From: Opitutaceae bacterium
Lineage (GTDB): Bacteria; Verrucomicrobiota; Verrucomicrobiia; Opitutales; Opitutaceae
DNA: 64,000 nucleotides
Direction of reading: 5' to 3'
Assembly: GCA_005792355.1 (NCBI GenBank)
Contig: SXSC01000082.1
Location: 1-64,000 of the forward strand
This document shows, one piece after another, positions 21,201-26,700 of this stretch; within the stretch, counting starts at the first letter, position 1; each line of letters starts with the position of its first letter. The notes below the pieces were generated by a model that was given only the letters and a program-made list of their open reading frames with translations, was not told the origin of the DNA and did not search any database. The translations under genes were made by a program, and so were the position numbers.

Positions 21201-23792
21201 TCGGATGGAGGAATTACCTGGAGTGCGTTGGCCTCTGGCACGACCACCACGCTTCGCTTTGTGAATCGACTCAACGGGACCTTCCTCGCCTTGGGCGACA
21301 GCGGGGTGCTACGCTCGTCCCCCGACGGAGTGGTGTGGAGTGCCGTGACCTCGGGCACCATCAACGGGCTTTTCGGTGCCGCTTACGGTGGCGGCAACTA
21401 CGTCGCGGTTGGCAGCCTGGGCACGATCCTGACGTCCCCGGATGCGACGATCTGGACGGCTCGCACTTCGGGTGTCGTCACCTCGTTGAACGAGGTGGCG
21501 TTTGGCAACGGCGTGTTTGTGGCCGTTGGCGCGACGGGCACAATTCTCAGCTCACCTGACGGCCTTACCTGGACCCCGCGCGGTTTCAATGGCATTGAAA
21601 CCTACCAGTCGGTCATTTTCTCCGGCGGGCGTTTCTATGTCGGAGGTGGCACCGAAACGCTTTACACGTCGACGGACGGTGTGGTTTGGGAGGGAAGACA
21701 TACCGGACGTTCCTCCGGTTTCAATGGCCTTGCCGAATTTAACGGCCGCATTTTCGGTCTCGGCACCGGAGGCACGATCGTGTCGGCCAGCTTGGTGCCC
21801 TCGATTGTGCAACCGCCCGCTTCGCAGCTGGCGTTCATCGGCCAGCCTGCGACCCTGCGGGTGGTCGGAGCCGGTTCGCCCGTCCCAGTGGCATATCAGT
21901 GGCGCAAGAATGGGGTGGCGGTTCCCGGCGCCACCACGGCTACTCTTACGATTGCCAGCCTCCAGGCCGAAGATACCGGTCCTTACGATGTCGTGCTCAC
22001 CACCGCCATTGGCAGCACGACGTCCCAGGTCGCCACCCTTGGAAGCGGCGCCCAGCCGTTCTTCACGTCCGTCCCGGCCACCACGCAGGTCGTTCAGCAA
22101 GGCGGCTCCATTACTCTCAGTGTCACCGCGACTGGAACTCCGGCTCCAACGTTTCAATGGCAGCGCAACGGGGCGAATCTCCCCGGCGCCACGGGATCAT
22201 CCCTTCCGATCATCAATGCCGTGCAGGGCAATGCCGGAACTTACCATGTTATTGCCACCAACGCCGGTGGCAGCATACCCAGTACACCCACCGCGCTCGA
22301 CGTCATTGATCGAAGTCTCCTCAACCTGCTTTCGCAGGTAACGGTGCCCGCCAAGGGATCGGTGAGCGTCAGCTTTACGATCGAAGGTGGCCCCAAGAAC
22401 ATCTTTGTCCGGGGCGTGGGCCCCGCGCTCACCGCCCTACCGGGCCTGCTGGCAGATCCCCGGCTCACGCTCGTGAACAGCTCCCTTGCCACGATCGCGA
22501 CCAACGACGATTGGGGCGCGCCGCAGACCGTGGCCGGTGGCCCGACGCCCGCCTCCGCCGGCGCGATCACCGCCGCCTCCGCCGCAGTTACCCCCAGCCC
22601 TGGTTTGATCATCGGCAGCAAGGACGCCGCGATCCTTGTGGCACTCACCCCCGGCACCTACACCGTCGTGCTCGACGGCGTGGGTGGAACCGGCGGCCTC
22701 GCTCAACTCGAAGTGATCGACGCCGACACCGGCCTCTGGCCGCGCTTGGCCATGTTCGCCCTGCGCGGTCCGGTCACCGGCGACAAGAACCTGAACGTCG
22801 GCGTCAACCTCTCCGGTACGGTCAGGCGAAAATACCTCATCCGCGTTCTCGGCCAGTCGCTCGGCGTCAATGCCAACCTTGACAACGGTGTGCTCATCGA
22901 CCCCGTCATCACTTTTTACAAAGGGGCGAGCGTGATCGCCAGCAATGACGATTCCGAATCGAACAGTGTCCTCGATGCCGCGACGGTGACCGCCGGAGCG
23001 CAGCCGCGTGTCGGTATCAGCTCGGAGGATTCCTCCACGTTCGACTCGACCCTCTTCCTCGAACTCGAGCCTGGTTCGTACACGGCCGACATCCGCTCGT
23101 ATTATGCACCGATCGAATCGGGTGACGCGTTGTTTGAAATCTTCGCGGTCGATGATCTGCGACCGGCCGCCATCGCCCCGGCGATCACCTACTTCTCGGC
23201 GCACCAGCAGGCGGTGAACAACGGTGACGCCGTGCTGGCCGTCGTCACCGTCGCGAAACCGGCGGCGACGTTCCAGTGGCGGCGGTATGTGAACGGTGTT
23301 CCCACCGCCATCCCCGGTGCCACAACGTCGGTCCTTCGGCTCACCGGCCTCCTGCCGTCTGATTCCGGCAGCAGCTTTGATGTCGTGATTTCCAGTGGCG
23401 CCAACACCATCACGAGTCCGTCGCGGACGGTCACGGTCCTGCCTGATTTCCACTCGGCCGACATCAACCGCGATCAACAGATCAGCATCTACGAGCTCCT
23501 TCGTGTAATCCAACTTCGCAACTACACTACCTCCGCCTCCGTCATCACCGGCGAGTATCACACGGAGTCCGGCACGGAGGACGGCTTTACCGTGGGCCCC
23601 GGCGCGCTGACGAGCTTCCATTCGGCCGACTCCAACCGCGACGGCCGGATCAGCGCCAACGAACTCACCCGCGTCGTCGTGCTTTACTTTGCCGACTACC
23701 TTACCAATCGCCCCGGCCGGTATCACGCGCGCGTCGGCACCGAGGATGGCTTCGCGCCTGGCCCGTCCCCGAGCCCGTCACTTCAACCCTGA
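210..23792 (+). CDS. Giant multi-domain repeat protein (NHL / Ig-like / Asp-box / delta-60 / IPT-TIG / EF-hand tail), 5'-truncated
   Basis: 7,860 codons with no internal stop. Approximate residue layout: NHL repeats 1-90; Ig-like 93-181; Asp-box-like block (FVAVG...SPDGxxWT units, BNR/Ycf48-like) 188-428; Ig 441-527; delta-60 block 532-1350; IPT/TIG 1354-1437; Asp-box block 1441-2000; two Ig 2004-2171; delta-60 2181-3064; IPT/TIG 3071-3154; Asp-box 3161-3711; two Ig 3714-3887; three further delta-60 blocks, each separated by two Ig domains, to 6451; two Ig 6451-6634; Asp-box 6637-7194; two Ig 7194-7367; a pair of FVRGVGPAL-type beta domains 7371-7657; Ig 7658-7744; two EF-hand loops near the C-terminus. 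The Ig domains carry the YQWRRNG core. Delta-60 units read like LARLNxDGTLDxxF...VxxQPDGKIxxGGxF. There is no signal peptide: the frame stays open upstream to 129 and already encodes NHL sequence (RKITPGGVVTTLAG), so the true N-terminus is missing. The role is probably surface or secreted adhesion/carbohydrate contact (inference). Translation from ATG 210 is uncertain. Confidence 0.85.
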   Translation: MGSAARFYFPRALAVDGLGNVYVNELYYSTIRKITAGGVATTLGRAGTAGESLIPFGESTIPDFGVTVDTAGNLYLSYYNTIRKGVPSYAVAPIITTQPAIQSVVVGGTAIISVVATSNGAVTYQWRFNGNPLTDDAKYAGATTATLTVANLQTGDAGAYSVVATNGYGSTLSASAPLVFRGQGTTGLQFVAVGQGGTLLTSPDGLAWTSRTSGSVKRLRAATASANLFVVVGETGTVLTSPDGVAWATRNSGTTDTLRGVVAGPNRFVAVGGAAASLILYSSDGNSWSPAPTVPALGTLRGVAIGASGFVAVGKTGTILTSPDGLSWTTRVSGTSSRLDGVMWTGSQFVIITETGRALTSTDGIAWTSNSGGFSSWVEGLAWDSGKYIVVGASGQIASSPDGVLWTWSTTGTTNTIHGATWSGSANTPTTNPVALLDTIQSPTISAQSLNVAVVAGQNAVLSVTATGSGSLTYQWRRNGFIIPGANGPSYTIAGASQSDSDTYDVVIQDGLTAIVSAPARLGITPALYPQALKLDPAFDLPVESVAGGMIGVVVPYSATQFLVAGDFIRVNGSTSYRRLARFNSDGTLDTGFAVNFNYTVNSVLVQPDGKIVVGGSFTMVNGLARTGLVRLNANGTVDTTFTTGSGAYGVFAIVRQPADGKLIIGGSFTFYNGAAANRLARLNADGTLDSANFSVGATQGIADTPDPFDFIAVNALALDPVTGKVVVGGSFVAHANGTSVGRIARFNTNGTLDTSFATGTGFNGTVNALAFDATSKVLVGGVFTDYNGTAGVNRLARLTETGAVDSTFITGTGANSTVNAIAYDGANDRWLIGGSFTSYNGSATFNRLLRLNAAGALDTAFNPNVNSTVNSIFVQAADNAVVFGGSFGTVGGTGFTRLLGRVSAAGARDTAVMGNFRVPGSVSRILPLPGGKLLVAGFFTHLGNTATLNLARLKSDLSLDLAFSPAGGDGYTSAPTVALSGGGFTTPATAVAVINPSNGQITGFSVTAGGAGYTSAPTVTLSGGAGSGATAIATVSGGAVTAINLVSSASGPNGSVVTAAFQGDGRILIGGNFTSYNGATANRVARLNPDLSFDPSFNAFAGPNSTVNALAVIPGGGVYVGGNFSNVNNSGAPRAGVARLTNTGALDPDFNAGSSGFPVYALALQPDGKVLAGGLFTSVNGQARNNLVRFTAAGSFDDAIPAAGVDWIVRTITLIPDALQPNGKILVSGDFRTYNGATVRGLIRLNSDSTIDGTFAIGTSVGPAYSVVRQQDDRILLFGYLDTGVSATSTLARLNANGTFDLSATLANVDFRAISQPSSMHVLDDGTMLIGSGPMTLSGQERLGLSHLIPAVAPVIASVSASVVRPGASLTITGSEFVDVTAVRFNGVNGFAAPSYTVNSSTQITVTVPLGAVSGPVTVQSLYGAGTSASSLAVAPDFQVRNPPNTIAGLLGIARGAGVYVAVGQPGDILSSSDAITWTQRYHSGSTSTNPRAVVFAGGLFVAVGDSGLILTSPDGVAWTQRSAGVTANFTGVTNGVGKFVAVSTGTTVATSLDGINWSTNTGGGGSNAVAYAGGQFVAVGNSGAVRTSPDGVAWTSRTSGTSNALNGLAHDGIQYLAVGSSSTLVTSPDAVTWTVRTAPTGFTGLTYSAATYASGKFVVVNANGGGVITSVDGINWTGANNDGNSGGIDMRAVLHDGTQFVGAGFPGVVYTSLDGVAWTMRNEQTRSAFADIIYGNGRYVALGNSNSTFGTSVDGAAWTFGKIIPNSGTSFNDIAYGNGLFVAVGSAVIYSTADVVNWSNRTPGGSFTLNGVAYGGGAFVAVGNAGVAYRSTDGAIWASAATGVTANLIGIAYGAGSFVAVGASGTVLTSPDGSVWTPVSSGTASQLNGINYSGTQFVAVGASSTVLTSATGGAWIGQSLGATGVNLVDVAIGEGYYLATNSTNTTSLYASADGVVWARLDLTGHTLSQNSTSGIGFGNGRFVVGGTAGIIVSSNPFADTTVLTTQPVVSTAVAPSGTASLAVAASGSGLTYQWYAGRSGDISSPVAGATSASFTTPAVTQLSRFWARVTGANGTVDSATATVTSTSSAPVIALHPLDTSVTVGQPATFTVSATGTGTLTYQWRRRGFAIAGATGTGYTIATAAQSDADNYDVAVFDGFNTTASNPARLGVAPTAYPTALKLDPSFNLSVETDVGGTISAVAPYSATQYIVAGDFIRIGGNSSIRRVARINSADGSVDPTFAANVNGFVSAILVQPDGKVVLGGFNFTTVNGLARTNLVRLNSDGSVDVAFNVGGAGPNGTRSDVLAIARQPSDGKLIIGGGFTAYNGTTRNYVARLNADGTLDTTFNASITSATNNVVDAIVVQPDGNILIGGAFLTVNSVSSARVARLLGTTGAIDTTFAVGTGAGSTVNAVALEASGKVIIGGAFTTYNGTAINRLARLTATGGLDATFNAAPGTGYTSAPSVTISGGGGTGATATATVAGGVISGVTIGSGGSGYTTAPTVTFSGGGGTGAVAAATISGGAITAINLIGAGPSSTVTSMALDATGNLLIGGSFTSYNGITRNRLARLSTSGALDAAFNPNLNGTVNGLAVQSDGAVLFGGTFTTVGGQPVRLVSRVSSSGTYDAAINILFRAAGSVNRILPLSGGKLLIGGAFTHLGNTPTLNLARLNTDQSIDTTFAPAGGGGYTAAPTVTISGGGGTGATATASVNLSNGQVSAFTVTAGGSGYTSAPTVSIAGGGGTGASATATFSAGAVTSVSLNSSAAGPNASVTAAALQGDGKIVIGGAFTSYRGTTATRIARLNSDLTIDSSFNTTTGADNIVYALELISGGGLYIGGIFTSVNGVARAGVARLASNASVDTAFNAGSAAFTVYALGLQRDGKVVAGGSFTSVNGQARNNVVRFLPDGTFDSAFPVTGANSTVRAVAIQPDGQILIGGDFSSYNSTPINSLARLNFIDGSLDPAFPLGTSLASAVYSILRQEDAGVLVFGHVSTTVAGAPSTRYLGRVNPNGIVDPTLGVLTGTNLSPSQPSSLFVMDDGRVLIGTNFVTLSGQERTGLIRLIPAAPPVVIALSATAVRPGASITITGTDFVDVTAVRFSGPGGTAATTYTVNSPTQITVTVPIGAVTGPVTVQTMYGTASSAATLTVAPDFQLRNPFNTVAAFTGIAVGNGVYVAVGTPGDILSSTDGIAWTQRYNSGSGIATFRAVTFANDLFVAVGDSGLIMTSPDGVTWTQRVLFTGASFFGVTYGAGKFVAVSTSSTVATSVDGLTWNIFVSTGGGSSNAVSFGGGQFVAVGASGAIRTSPDAVTWTARTSGTTNALNGVTYGGSQYVAVGTTGTVLTSPDAVTWTIRSATGFTSTKFDAVVFAGGKYVVAGEGGVLTSTDGITWAGINNINGGIDMRAVLHDGAQYVGAGFSGIYTSPDAAAWTLRNQQSRVGLGDVVYGDGRFVAVGTGNSTFLTSADGVTWAVGQFVPGGGQAFNDVAYGAGAFVAVGSSTIYTSRDGAATWVNYGPPGSFTLNGVVCGGGVFVAIGNSGVIYRSTDAVNWTAATSGTTNNLLCLYYGAGNFVTVGANGTILTSPDGNTWTSVSSGTANQLNGIIFTGTQFVAVGASSTVLTSPTGAVWTTQSLGTTGVNLTDVAFGDGYYVATNSTLSGTLFVSTDAVTWGQAVLTNHLINQSTAAGVGFGNGRFVVVTHVGNLVSTNPASDTVVLTTQPIAAATVTPGQTVALSVDASGAGVTYQWYQGSSGDTSALIPGATNSSYTTPPIAQPTNFWARVTSGGVSVDSRTSRITGNIAGPVFAVQPVDVQVNVGQTATFTASATGSGGAVTYQWRRNGIALPGATTTSYSVVGASRIDMDYYDLVASDAFTSTASAAARLSVVPNAYPQGMRMDPAFAHFFERPLATLNKIVVQTDGKILVAGDFTGFAGAARTRLARFNADGTHDTTFTPPFVNIGVSTLAVQADGKVLVGGDFFNVGGNTQRNRLIRLNADGTLDSGFNTVGSGPNSTVTNIIVQPDAQILIAGSLSTYNGVAAAGIARLNVDGSLDPTFSATAQSVSDLALQTDGKIVIGGTFTSVSGINRVRIARLNANGTLDATFDPGTGANGTVSAVALDASGRVVIGGSFTNFNGGTINRIARLQPTGALDTTFVVGTAMNNTVSDIVVQSDGAVIAGGSFTSYNGATSNRLVRLTTAGAIDSTFAIGSAFTFTVNTLALQSDGQVIVGASSNTFNGVSRNSCMVRLSALGVVDTTLNPTSLRNGTVNAIIPLSGGKTFIAGEFSQIDGVARGYFAKLNADGTIDPSFNAGAGTNGAVTAAYLRADGKVIILGSFTTVNGAAATRIARLNSDGTLDPTFSSDGGIGSTLGYIVPQPDGRLLIGGNGVTSFTYAGVTRSSLARINADGTLDPTFVPPTFNGAVTWPAVQRDGKIVAVGAFTTVNGAAQVRVARLNADGTPDASFNATVGTGADQDLYSVSLQPDGRILIGGDMTVFNGVSRNRLLRLNPDGTLDTTISTGSSVGDDVRQILVQENGQLLLRGFFTTVGAANTVSLGRVAATGGVDSSFAAYGLAATPSQAGFNPLVLADDGTILTGGYLYVLVEGVERTGLLRLIPATAPAITTQPLAQTAAVGDSVTFSVTAGGSGPFTYQWTKNGVPISGATNTTLTLNNIQFGDLASYVVVVGNVVSSVASAGATLNGSTAPVITSPPATVTVTAGTPATLSVSATGAGLTYQWRRSGIPITGATSPSMSIPSTTRTDADAYDVVVANGSGFTTSLPAWINVAPTVYPQGLRLDGTYVPVIESTATSAVLINRVAPAPDGKFVAVGYFRSVDGHQVNRVARFTATGAIDSTFVPPNTGLGALLSVAVQSDGKVLIGGATGILGGVGSTNLGCLVRLQSNGTLDTGFNLGTGIQGGNVNAIVVQPDGKILIGGSFTTYKDDSTRARLIRLNADGSIDAAFAPIVGSTVSAIALQSDARILIGGSFTAVNNVVRTRLARLNADGSLDFGFDPGAGADNTVAAIGVAGDGSGRIVIGGSFLNYNGVAANQLVGLTSTGVRDVAFAVGTSASSTVSDIVAQPDGKFVVGGAFTSFNGTTANRIVRLTTAGAVDTSFTTGGTGLSSTVNSLLLQTDGSVVAGGAFTTINTLAHSPIVRFSGAGAVDPAVNPVVLANVSVSAMAPLPGGKILVGGSFTQANGVSKFNLARYNADGALDGGYNAAVTPETSILGTVSRILVRQDGKSVIVGTFTAVGGVTANRIARLNPDGTLDPAFNPNGAGLSASPTMVVAQPDGKLLVFGSITASTYNGVARSSLIRLDADGALDFAFNPILNSSVAAVALQPDGRIVIGGAFTVVNGVSQIRLARLNADGSLDTGFNALNGPSSAPTSLLLQPDGKVVVGGSFTTFNGLTKNRLARVNSNGALDMSFDAGTGPASTVSGMILQENGRIVLFGPFNSGFGLPARATMARVLPNGSVDPTFALYGSVGGSSVIPGSTVSAALIMDDGSMLVAGTNFTDGAIFRPSVARLVPAVAPTITLQPTDQIASLGGSATFTAAAAGSAPLAYLWLKNGTAMPGATNPTLTLTNLQLSDVAEYTLNVRNGAGFAETNAVVLTGGTVPTIVTQPQAATVLAGQGLNLSVNASGTGLTYQWSRNGVPIPGATVSTLSLGAVGFDAAGNYNVNVASGLALTSSDYVRVEVNAGTYPNSLRPLASFGTRVETAASVAVIAALGDGRFYAAGTFTSVDGTARYGVARFLANGALDTTWTPAPITGSTVTTMVAQPDGKIILGGAFLSVGGVSSSRIVRLNADGSMDSGFATGSGFSSTVNALALQADGKIVAGGAFTSINSFAAQRIARLNVDGTVDTSFNSILGFDGTVSAVALQADGKIVAGGSFTSYNGVIATRIARLNGDGTLDSGFVTGAGFDSTVSALAVQTDARIVVGGAFATYNGASSSRIARLHPSGVRDSSLPVGAGFNSTVSALAVQASDGKILAGGSFTTYNGVPANRLARLDAVGGALDASFNTTLGAGFNNTVSTVVVQAGGEVLAGGLFTLLNNLDRGGIARLQANGSIDASVVAACRAPGTVFATQPVAGGKLVVGGAFTHVDGVPLANLARFNADGSLDAVFHTALGIGFGGTVRALLNQADGKLLVGGSFTTVNGAAATRIARLNVDGGLDTAFTVATGLGFNSTVLALTPWADGKVLVGGSFTTLNGGSANFITRLAASGARDEFFNTYPGTGFNSTVNAIAVQFDGTTHKIVVGGTFTTFNDATLTNLVAGALARLDGDGKFDPSFALGTGFEIASLAPSVTALAIQPDNKIIAVGGFSSYNGSPEFNLARLNVNGTHDPSFATGDGADGTSVSAVTLQADGKIVVAGNFQNINGQRRGGLARLLATGELDLTFGIQFGGTTPASTINSVRALPDGTLLLGAGRLDFVDRITSGLSRLESNASILAIISQSFDGTFQAGSSRTLVVTATGIAPLSYQWRRSGVDITATAGRFDGTTTDTLSILSAQSADTGAYTVTVTDSTGTVTSKPWNVVVYDAIPVIGTQPNGTFGFVFQSGTVGSINVSAGGSAPLVAQWQKNGTDVPGGVGLSNAYSLPLLGAQVGDAGLFGVTLTNTFGVVAATPARFWVNEEAGWTWHNPLPTSQPLGILSVINGQFVATGQRGVRLASTDGSSWTALPVLSQNNAAGYAFGNGRHLLLGSQGFTAVSTDGVDWQRGNVGVFESTVDVTFGNGLFVAISTVGAAVSPGGKILTSADGKSWTERLNFAAGSLTSVKYGNGVFVVLTSTNEVLRSSDAITWSAPIGVPLQNAMLRFVNGQYFLGGTQGELYVSSDGVNWTPRFTSTSDSVRGLAFGAGQYILTGDNGLLLTSPDAVTWTSRASGTRLNLRDSAYANGTWVVISNQTTPPVILTSPDGVTWTNRMNTAVVADQTLNDFASDSSSLVAVGNLGVIARSTDGNSWAAIPSSTTNALLDVVFANGSYLAVGASGTMVSSSDGGITWSALASGTTTTLRFVNRLNGTFLALGDSGVLRSSPDGVVWSAVTSGTINGLFGAAYGGGNYVAVGSLGTILTSPDATIWTARTSGVVTSLNEVAFGNGVFVAVGATGTILSSPDGLTWTPRGFNGIETYQSVIFSGGRFYVGGGTETLYTSTDGVVWEGRHTGRSSGFNGLAEFNGRIFGLGTGGTIVSASLVPSIVQPPASQLAFIGQPATLRVVGAGSPVPVAYQWRKNGVAVPGATTATLTIASLQAEDTGPYDVVLTTAIGSTTSQVATLGSGAQPFFTSVPATTQVVQQGGSITLSVTATGTPAPTFQWQRNGANLPGATGSSLPIINAVQGNAGTYHVIATNAGGSIPSTPTALDVIDRSLLNLLSQVTVPAKGSVSVSFTIEGGPKNIFVRGVGPALTALPGLLADPRLTLVNSSLATIATNDDWGAPQTVAGGPTPASAGAITAASAAVTPSPGLIIGSKDAAILVALTPGTYTVVLDGVGGTGGLAQLEVIDADTGLWPRLAMFALRGPVTGDKNLNVGVNLSGTVRRKYLIRVLGQSLGVNANLDNGVLIDPVITFYKGASVIASNDDSESNSVLDAATVTAGAQPRVGISSEDSSTFDSTLFLELEPGSYTADIRSYYAPIESGDALFEIFAVDDLRPAAIAPAITYFSAHQQAVNNGDAVLAVVTVAKPAATFQWRRYVNGVPTAIPGATTSVLRLTGLLPSDSGSSFDVVISSGANTITSPSRTVTVLPDFHSADINRDQQISIYELLRVIQLRNYTTSASVITGEYHTESGTEDGFTVGPGALTSFHSADSNRDGRISANELTRVVVLYFADYLTNRPGRYHARVGTEDGFAPGPSPSPSLQP
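3111..3362 (+). repeat. Glycine-rich GYTSAPTV insert 1 within a delta-60 repeat
   Basis: 84 codons made of two tandem units of the form GxGYTSAPTVxxSGG followed by a GATAxAxV-like strand. It interrupts one delta-60 unit between the LDLAFSPA end and the GPNGSV continuation, both of which are contiguous in ordinary units of this protein. Confidence 0.75.
7584..7817 (+). repeat. Glycine-rich GYTSAPSV insert 2 within a delta-60 repeat
   Basis: 78 codons, again two tandem GYT(S/T)AP(S/T)VT units with GGGGTGA cores. It lies between LDATFNAAP and GPSSTV of a delta-60 unit, the same structural position as insert 1. Confidence 0.75.
8268..8516 (+). repeat. Glycine-rich GYTAAPTV insert 3 within a delta-60 repeat
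   Basis: 83 codons with two tandem units (GYTAAPTVTISGGGGTG and GYTSAPTVSIAGGGGTG). It sits between IDTTFAPA and GPNASV, the same loop as inserts 1 and 2. Its closest relative is insert 1, which has the same NLSNGQ/NPSNGQ spacer, as expected from the module duplication. Confidence 0.75.
11621..19560 (+). repeat. Three shorter ~2.7 kb modules inside the giant gene (Ig - delta-60 - Ig)
   Basis: After the two long modules the pattern continues without the IPT/TIG and Asp-box parts. Ig domains start near 11621, 14320 and 17060, each followed by a hinge (YPQGMRMDP, YPQGLRLDG, YPNSLRPLA) and a delta-60 block, then by a second Ig with a KNG core. The spacing of about 2.7 kb is regular. The shorter modules look like derivatives of the longer ones that lack the TIG-propeller segment, or the ancestral form before it was inserted. 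Confidence 0.7.
23448..23789 (+). other. C-terminal duplicated EF-hand/dockerin-like tail of the giant protein
   Basis: Two copies of a roughly 55-residue unit begin FHSAD and each holds a canonical 12-residue EF-hand loop: D-I-N-R-D with I and terminal E (loop starts at residue 7751), and D-S-N-R-D with I and terminal E (loop starts at residue 7807). Each loop is followed by a helix-like EL(L)RVV/IQL stretch and a (G)xYHxxxGTEDGFxxGPG signature. This resembles a dockerin-type calcium-binding pair. It may serve in Ca-dependent folding, surface retention or partner docking (inference). Confidence 0.7.
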
Positions 23793-26700
23793 TGCTACGC
23801 CGCACCGTCCTCGCCGTTCTCACGGTATTCCTGGGCGCGGTCGCTGCTCTCGCGCAGTCGGCCGCCCTTTCTGCCAGTTCCACGGCGCTCGCGCCCGGTG
23901 GCGGCCAAATTACGTTTTCCTTCAGCACGTCGTTCAGTGGCAACCCCGCGATTTTTTCGCTCGAGGTTGCCGCGCCGGCTGATTGGTCCTACGTTTCGGG
24001 TGCCGGCGAACCAACCATCAAACCCGCGGCCGGCACCCGTACCGCACCCGGCAGCCCGTTCGGTTGGACCGATATCTCGCTGCGGACCAGCCCGGTGCAA
24101 TTCACCTTCGTGCTCGCCTATCCCGCTGGCACGACGGCGGCGACCATCCCATCCGCGGTCACGTTGCGCCAGACGGTTCAGGTCACCGTCGTCGACAAGA
24201 CCACCGGGGCGCAGACCATCGAAAATCGCGCCGTGCGCACCGACCTCACGCCCGCCGCGCTCATCTTCGGCACGCCACCGGGAATCACGACCCAGCCTGC
24301 CAATGCCACCGTGGCCGTCGGTGCCGCCACCACCGTCCGGGTGGCGGCCAGCGGCAGTGCGCCGCTCAGCTATCAATGGTACAAGAATGGAACGGCCATC
24401 CCGGGTGCGACCAATGCCACGCTGTCGTTTGCCAGCGCGCAGACCTCCGACGCCGGTAGTTACGCTGTCATAGTCACGAATGCCGCCGGGACGATCGTCA
24501 GTTCTGCCGGAACGCTTACCGTCACCGCCGCGACTACCGGTGGCGGCGGTGCCGTTGGCGGCGGCGGCTCCAGCGGCGGCGGGGGAGGGTCGGTTGGTGG
24601 TGGCGGCGGAGCCATCGGAGGTGGCGGCTCCAGCGGAGGTGGCGGCTCCAGCGGAGGTGGCGGAGGGGGCACGCCTGTTTCGCTGCCCACTATCTCGGCG
24701 GCACCAGCCAGCCAGACCATCGCGCCCGGGAGCACGGCCACCTTCCGGGTCGGAGCGACCGGCACCGAGCCTCTCGCCTATCAATGGCGGAAGAACGGTG
24801 CCACGATTCTCGGCGCGACCGGCGCAACGCTCACTCTCACCAACGTCCAGGCCACCGACGCCGCGGGCTACTCCGCCACGGTCACCAATGTCGCCGGCTC
24901 GATCACGAGTGCTCCCGGTACCCTCACGATCACGGTCGTCGCGCCTCCGCCGGAAGTCCCGTCGACGCCTCCCTCCATCGTCGCCCAATCTTCCGGTGCG
25001 ACCATCGCCGAGGGCGCCGCCACCAGCTTCTCCGTCACCGCGACGGGCACCGCTCCTCTTACCTACCAGTGGCGGCGCAACGGCGAACTTGTCGCCAGCG
25101 CGAACGCGGCGACCCTCGCCATCGCAAACGCGACCCTCGCCGACGCCGGCAATTACACCGCGGTCGTCACGAACCGGGTCGGCTCCGTCACCACGCTGGC
25201 CATCGCGCTGGGCGTGACGCCAGCCGCGACGCGGCCGACGATCGTCTCTCAGCCGCAAAACCTTTCCGCGCTGGCGGCGGCGAACGTCAGCGTCTCGGTC
25301 GTCGCGCAAGGCACCTTGCCGCTCACCTACCAGTGGAGCAAGAACGGCGCGGCGATCCCGGGTGCCACCAGTGCGATGCTTGCGCTCGCCAATGTGCAGG
25401 CCGCCGACGCGACGATTTACACCGTCGTCGTCACCAACGCCCTTGGCTCGGCCACCAGCAACGCCGCCACGCTCACGTTGGCCGCCACGGCGGTTGCGCC
25501 CCGCATTGCCGCGGAACCCGCCGGCCAGACGCTCGCCCCGGGTGCGAATCTCACATTCAGCGTCGTTGCCGATGGCACCGCACCGTTCAGCTACCAATGG
25601 CGCCGGAACGGCGCGCTGCTCACTGGCGCGACGTCTGCGACCTATTCGCTGGCGAATCTCCGCCTCGCCGATGCCGGGAGCTATTCCGTCGCCGTCACCA
25701 ACAGCGTCGGCACGGTCACGAGCAGCACCGCCACGCTTACGGTCGCGCCGCCCGCCGGAGCGCCGTCCATTCTCATCCAACCGGCCGATGTCACCATCGG
25801 CGCCGGCGCCCGCGTCTCGTTTCGCGTCGCCGCGAGTGGCACCGGGACGCTCACCTACGAGTGGCGCAAGAACGGAACAGCCATCGCCGGTGGCCCCGGG
25901 CTCTCGCTGCCGGCCGTCTCGGCCGCCGACGCCGGAGTTTACACCGTCGTCGTCACCAACGCCCTCGGCTCCGCCACCAGCCGCGCCGCCACGCTCACGC
26001 TCCGCGGGCGCAGCTACACCGGCAGTTATTTCGGCTCCTTCGGCAATGGCGGCTCCTTCGCGCTCTCGGTGCGCGACGACAACACCGGCGTCTTCCTGGG
26101 CTACGCCACCGGCTCCCGCACGGCGTTCGTGAGTCGCGATATCACCGTCGGCGACGACGGCCGCTTCCGCATCCTCACCGTCGCTTCCGCTTCGACCACG
26201 GCCAACACTGCGGCCGCCGCCATTGAATTTACCATCGACGGCGCCATCGGCTTCGACGGCACTCTCGCCGGCTCCGTCTCCGGTCTTAACACGACGATCA
26301 CCGCCACCCGCTCGGCCGCCACGGGCACCGCCGAAGCCGTCGCCGGCTTTTACCAGGCGGGCGCAACCGGCTCCTCCGCGACCACCTATACCATCGTGAG
26401 CCCCACCGGCCAGGCGTTCGTTCTCGCGGTCACCCCGACCACGACCGATGGCGGCACCGGCACGGTTGACGCCACCGGCCGGGTTGCCGTCACCACCGCA
26501 AATAATGCCAGCGTCGCCGGCACGGTGTCGGCCGCGAGCGCGACCCTCACCGCCACGGTCACGACGGCCGCCGGTGCGAAACTTGATTTCATCGGGGGCA
26601 ACGACGCTCGCGTCACCACCGAGAAATTGGTCAACATCGCCACCCGCGGTCCCGTCGGCGGCAACGCCGGATCGCTCATCGCGGGCTTTGTCGTGACCGG

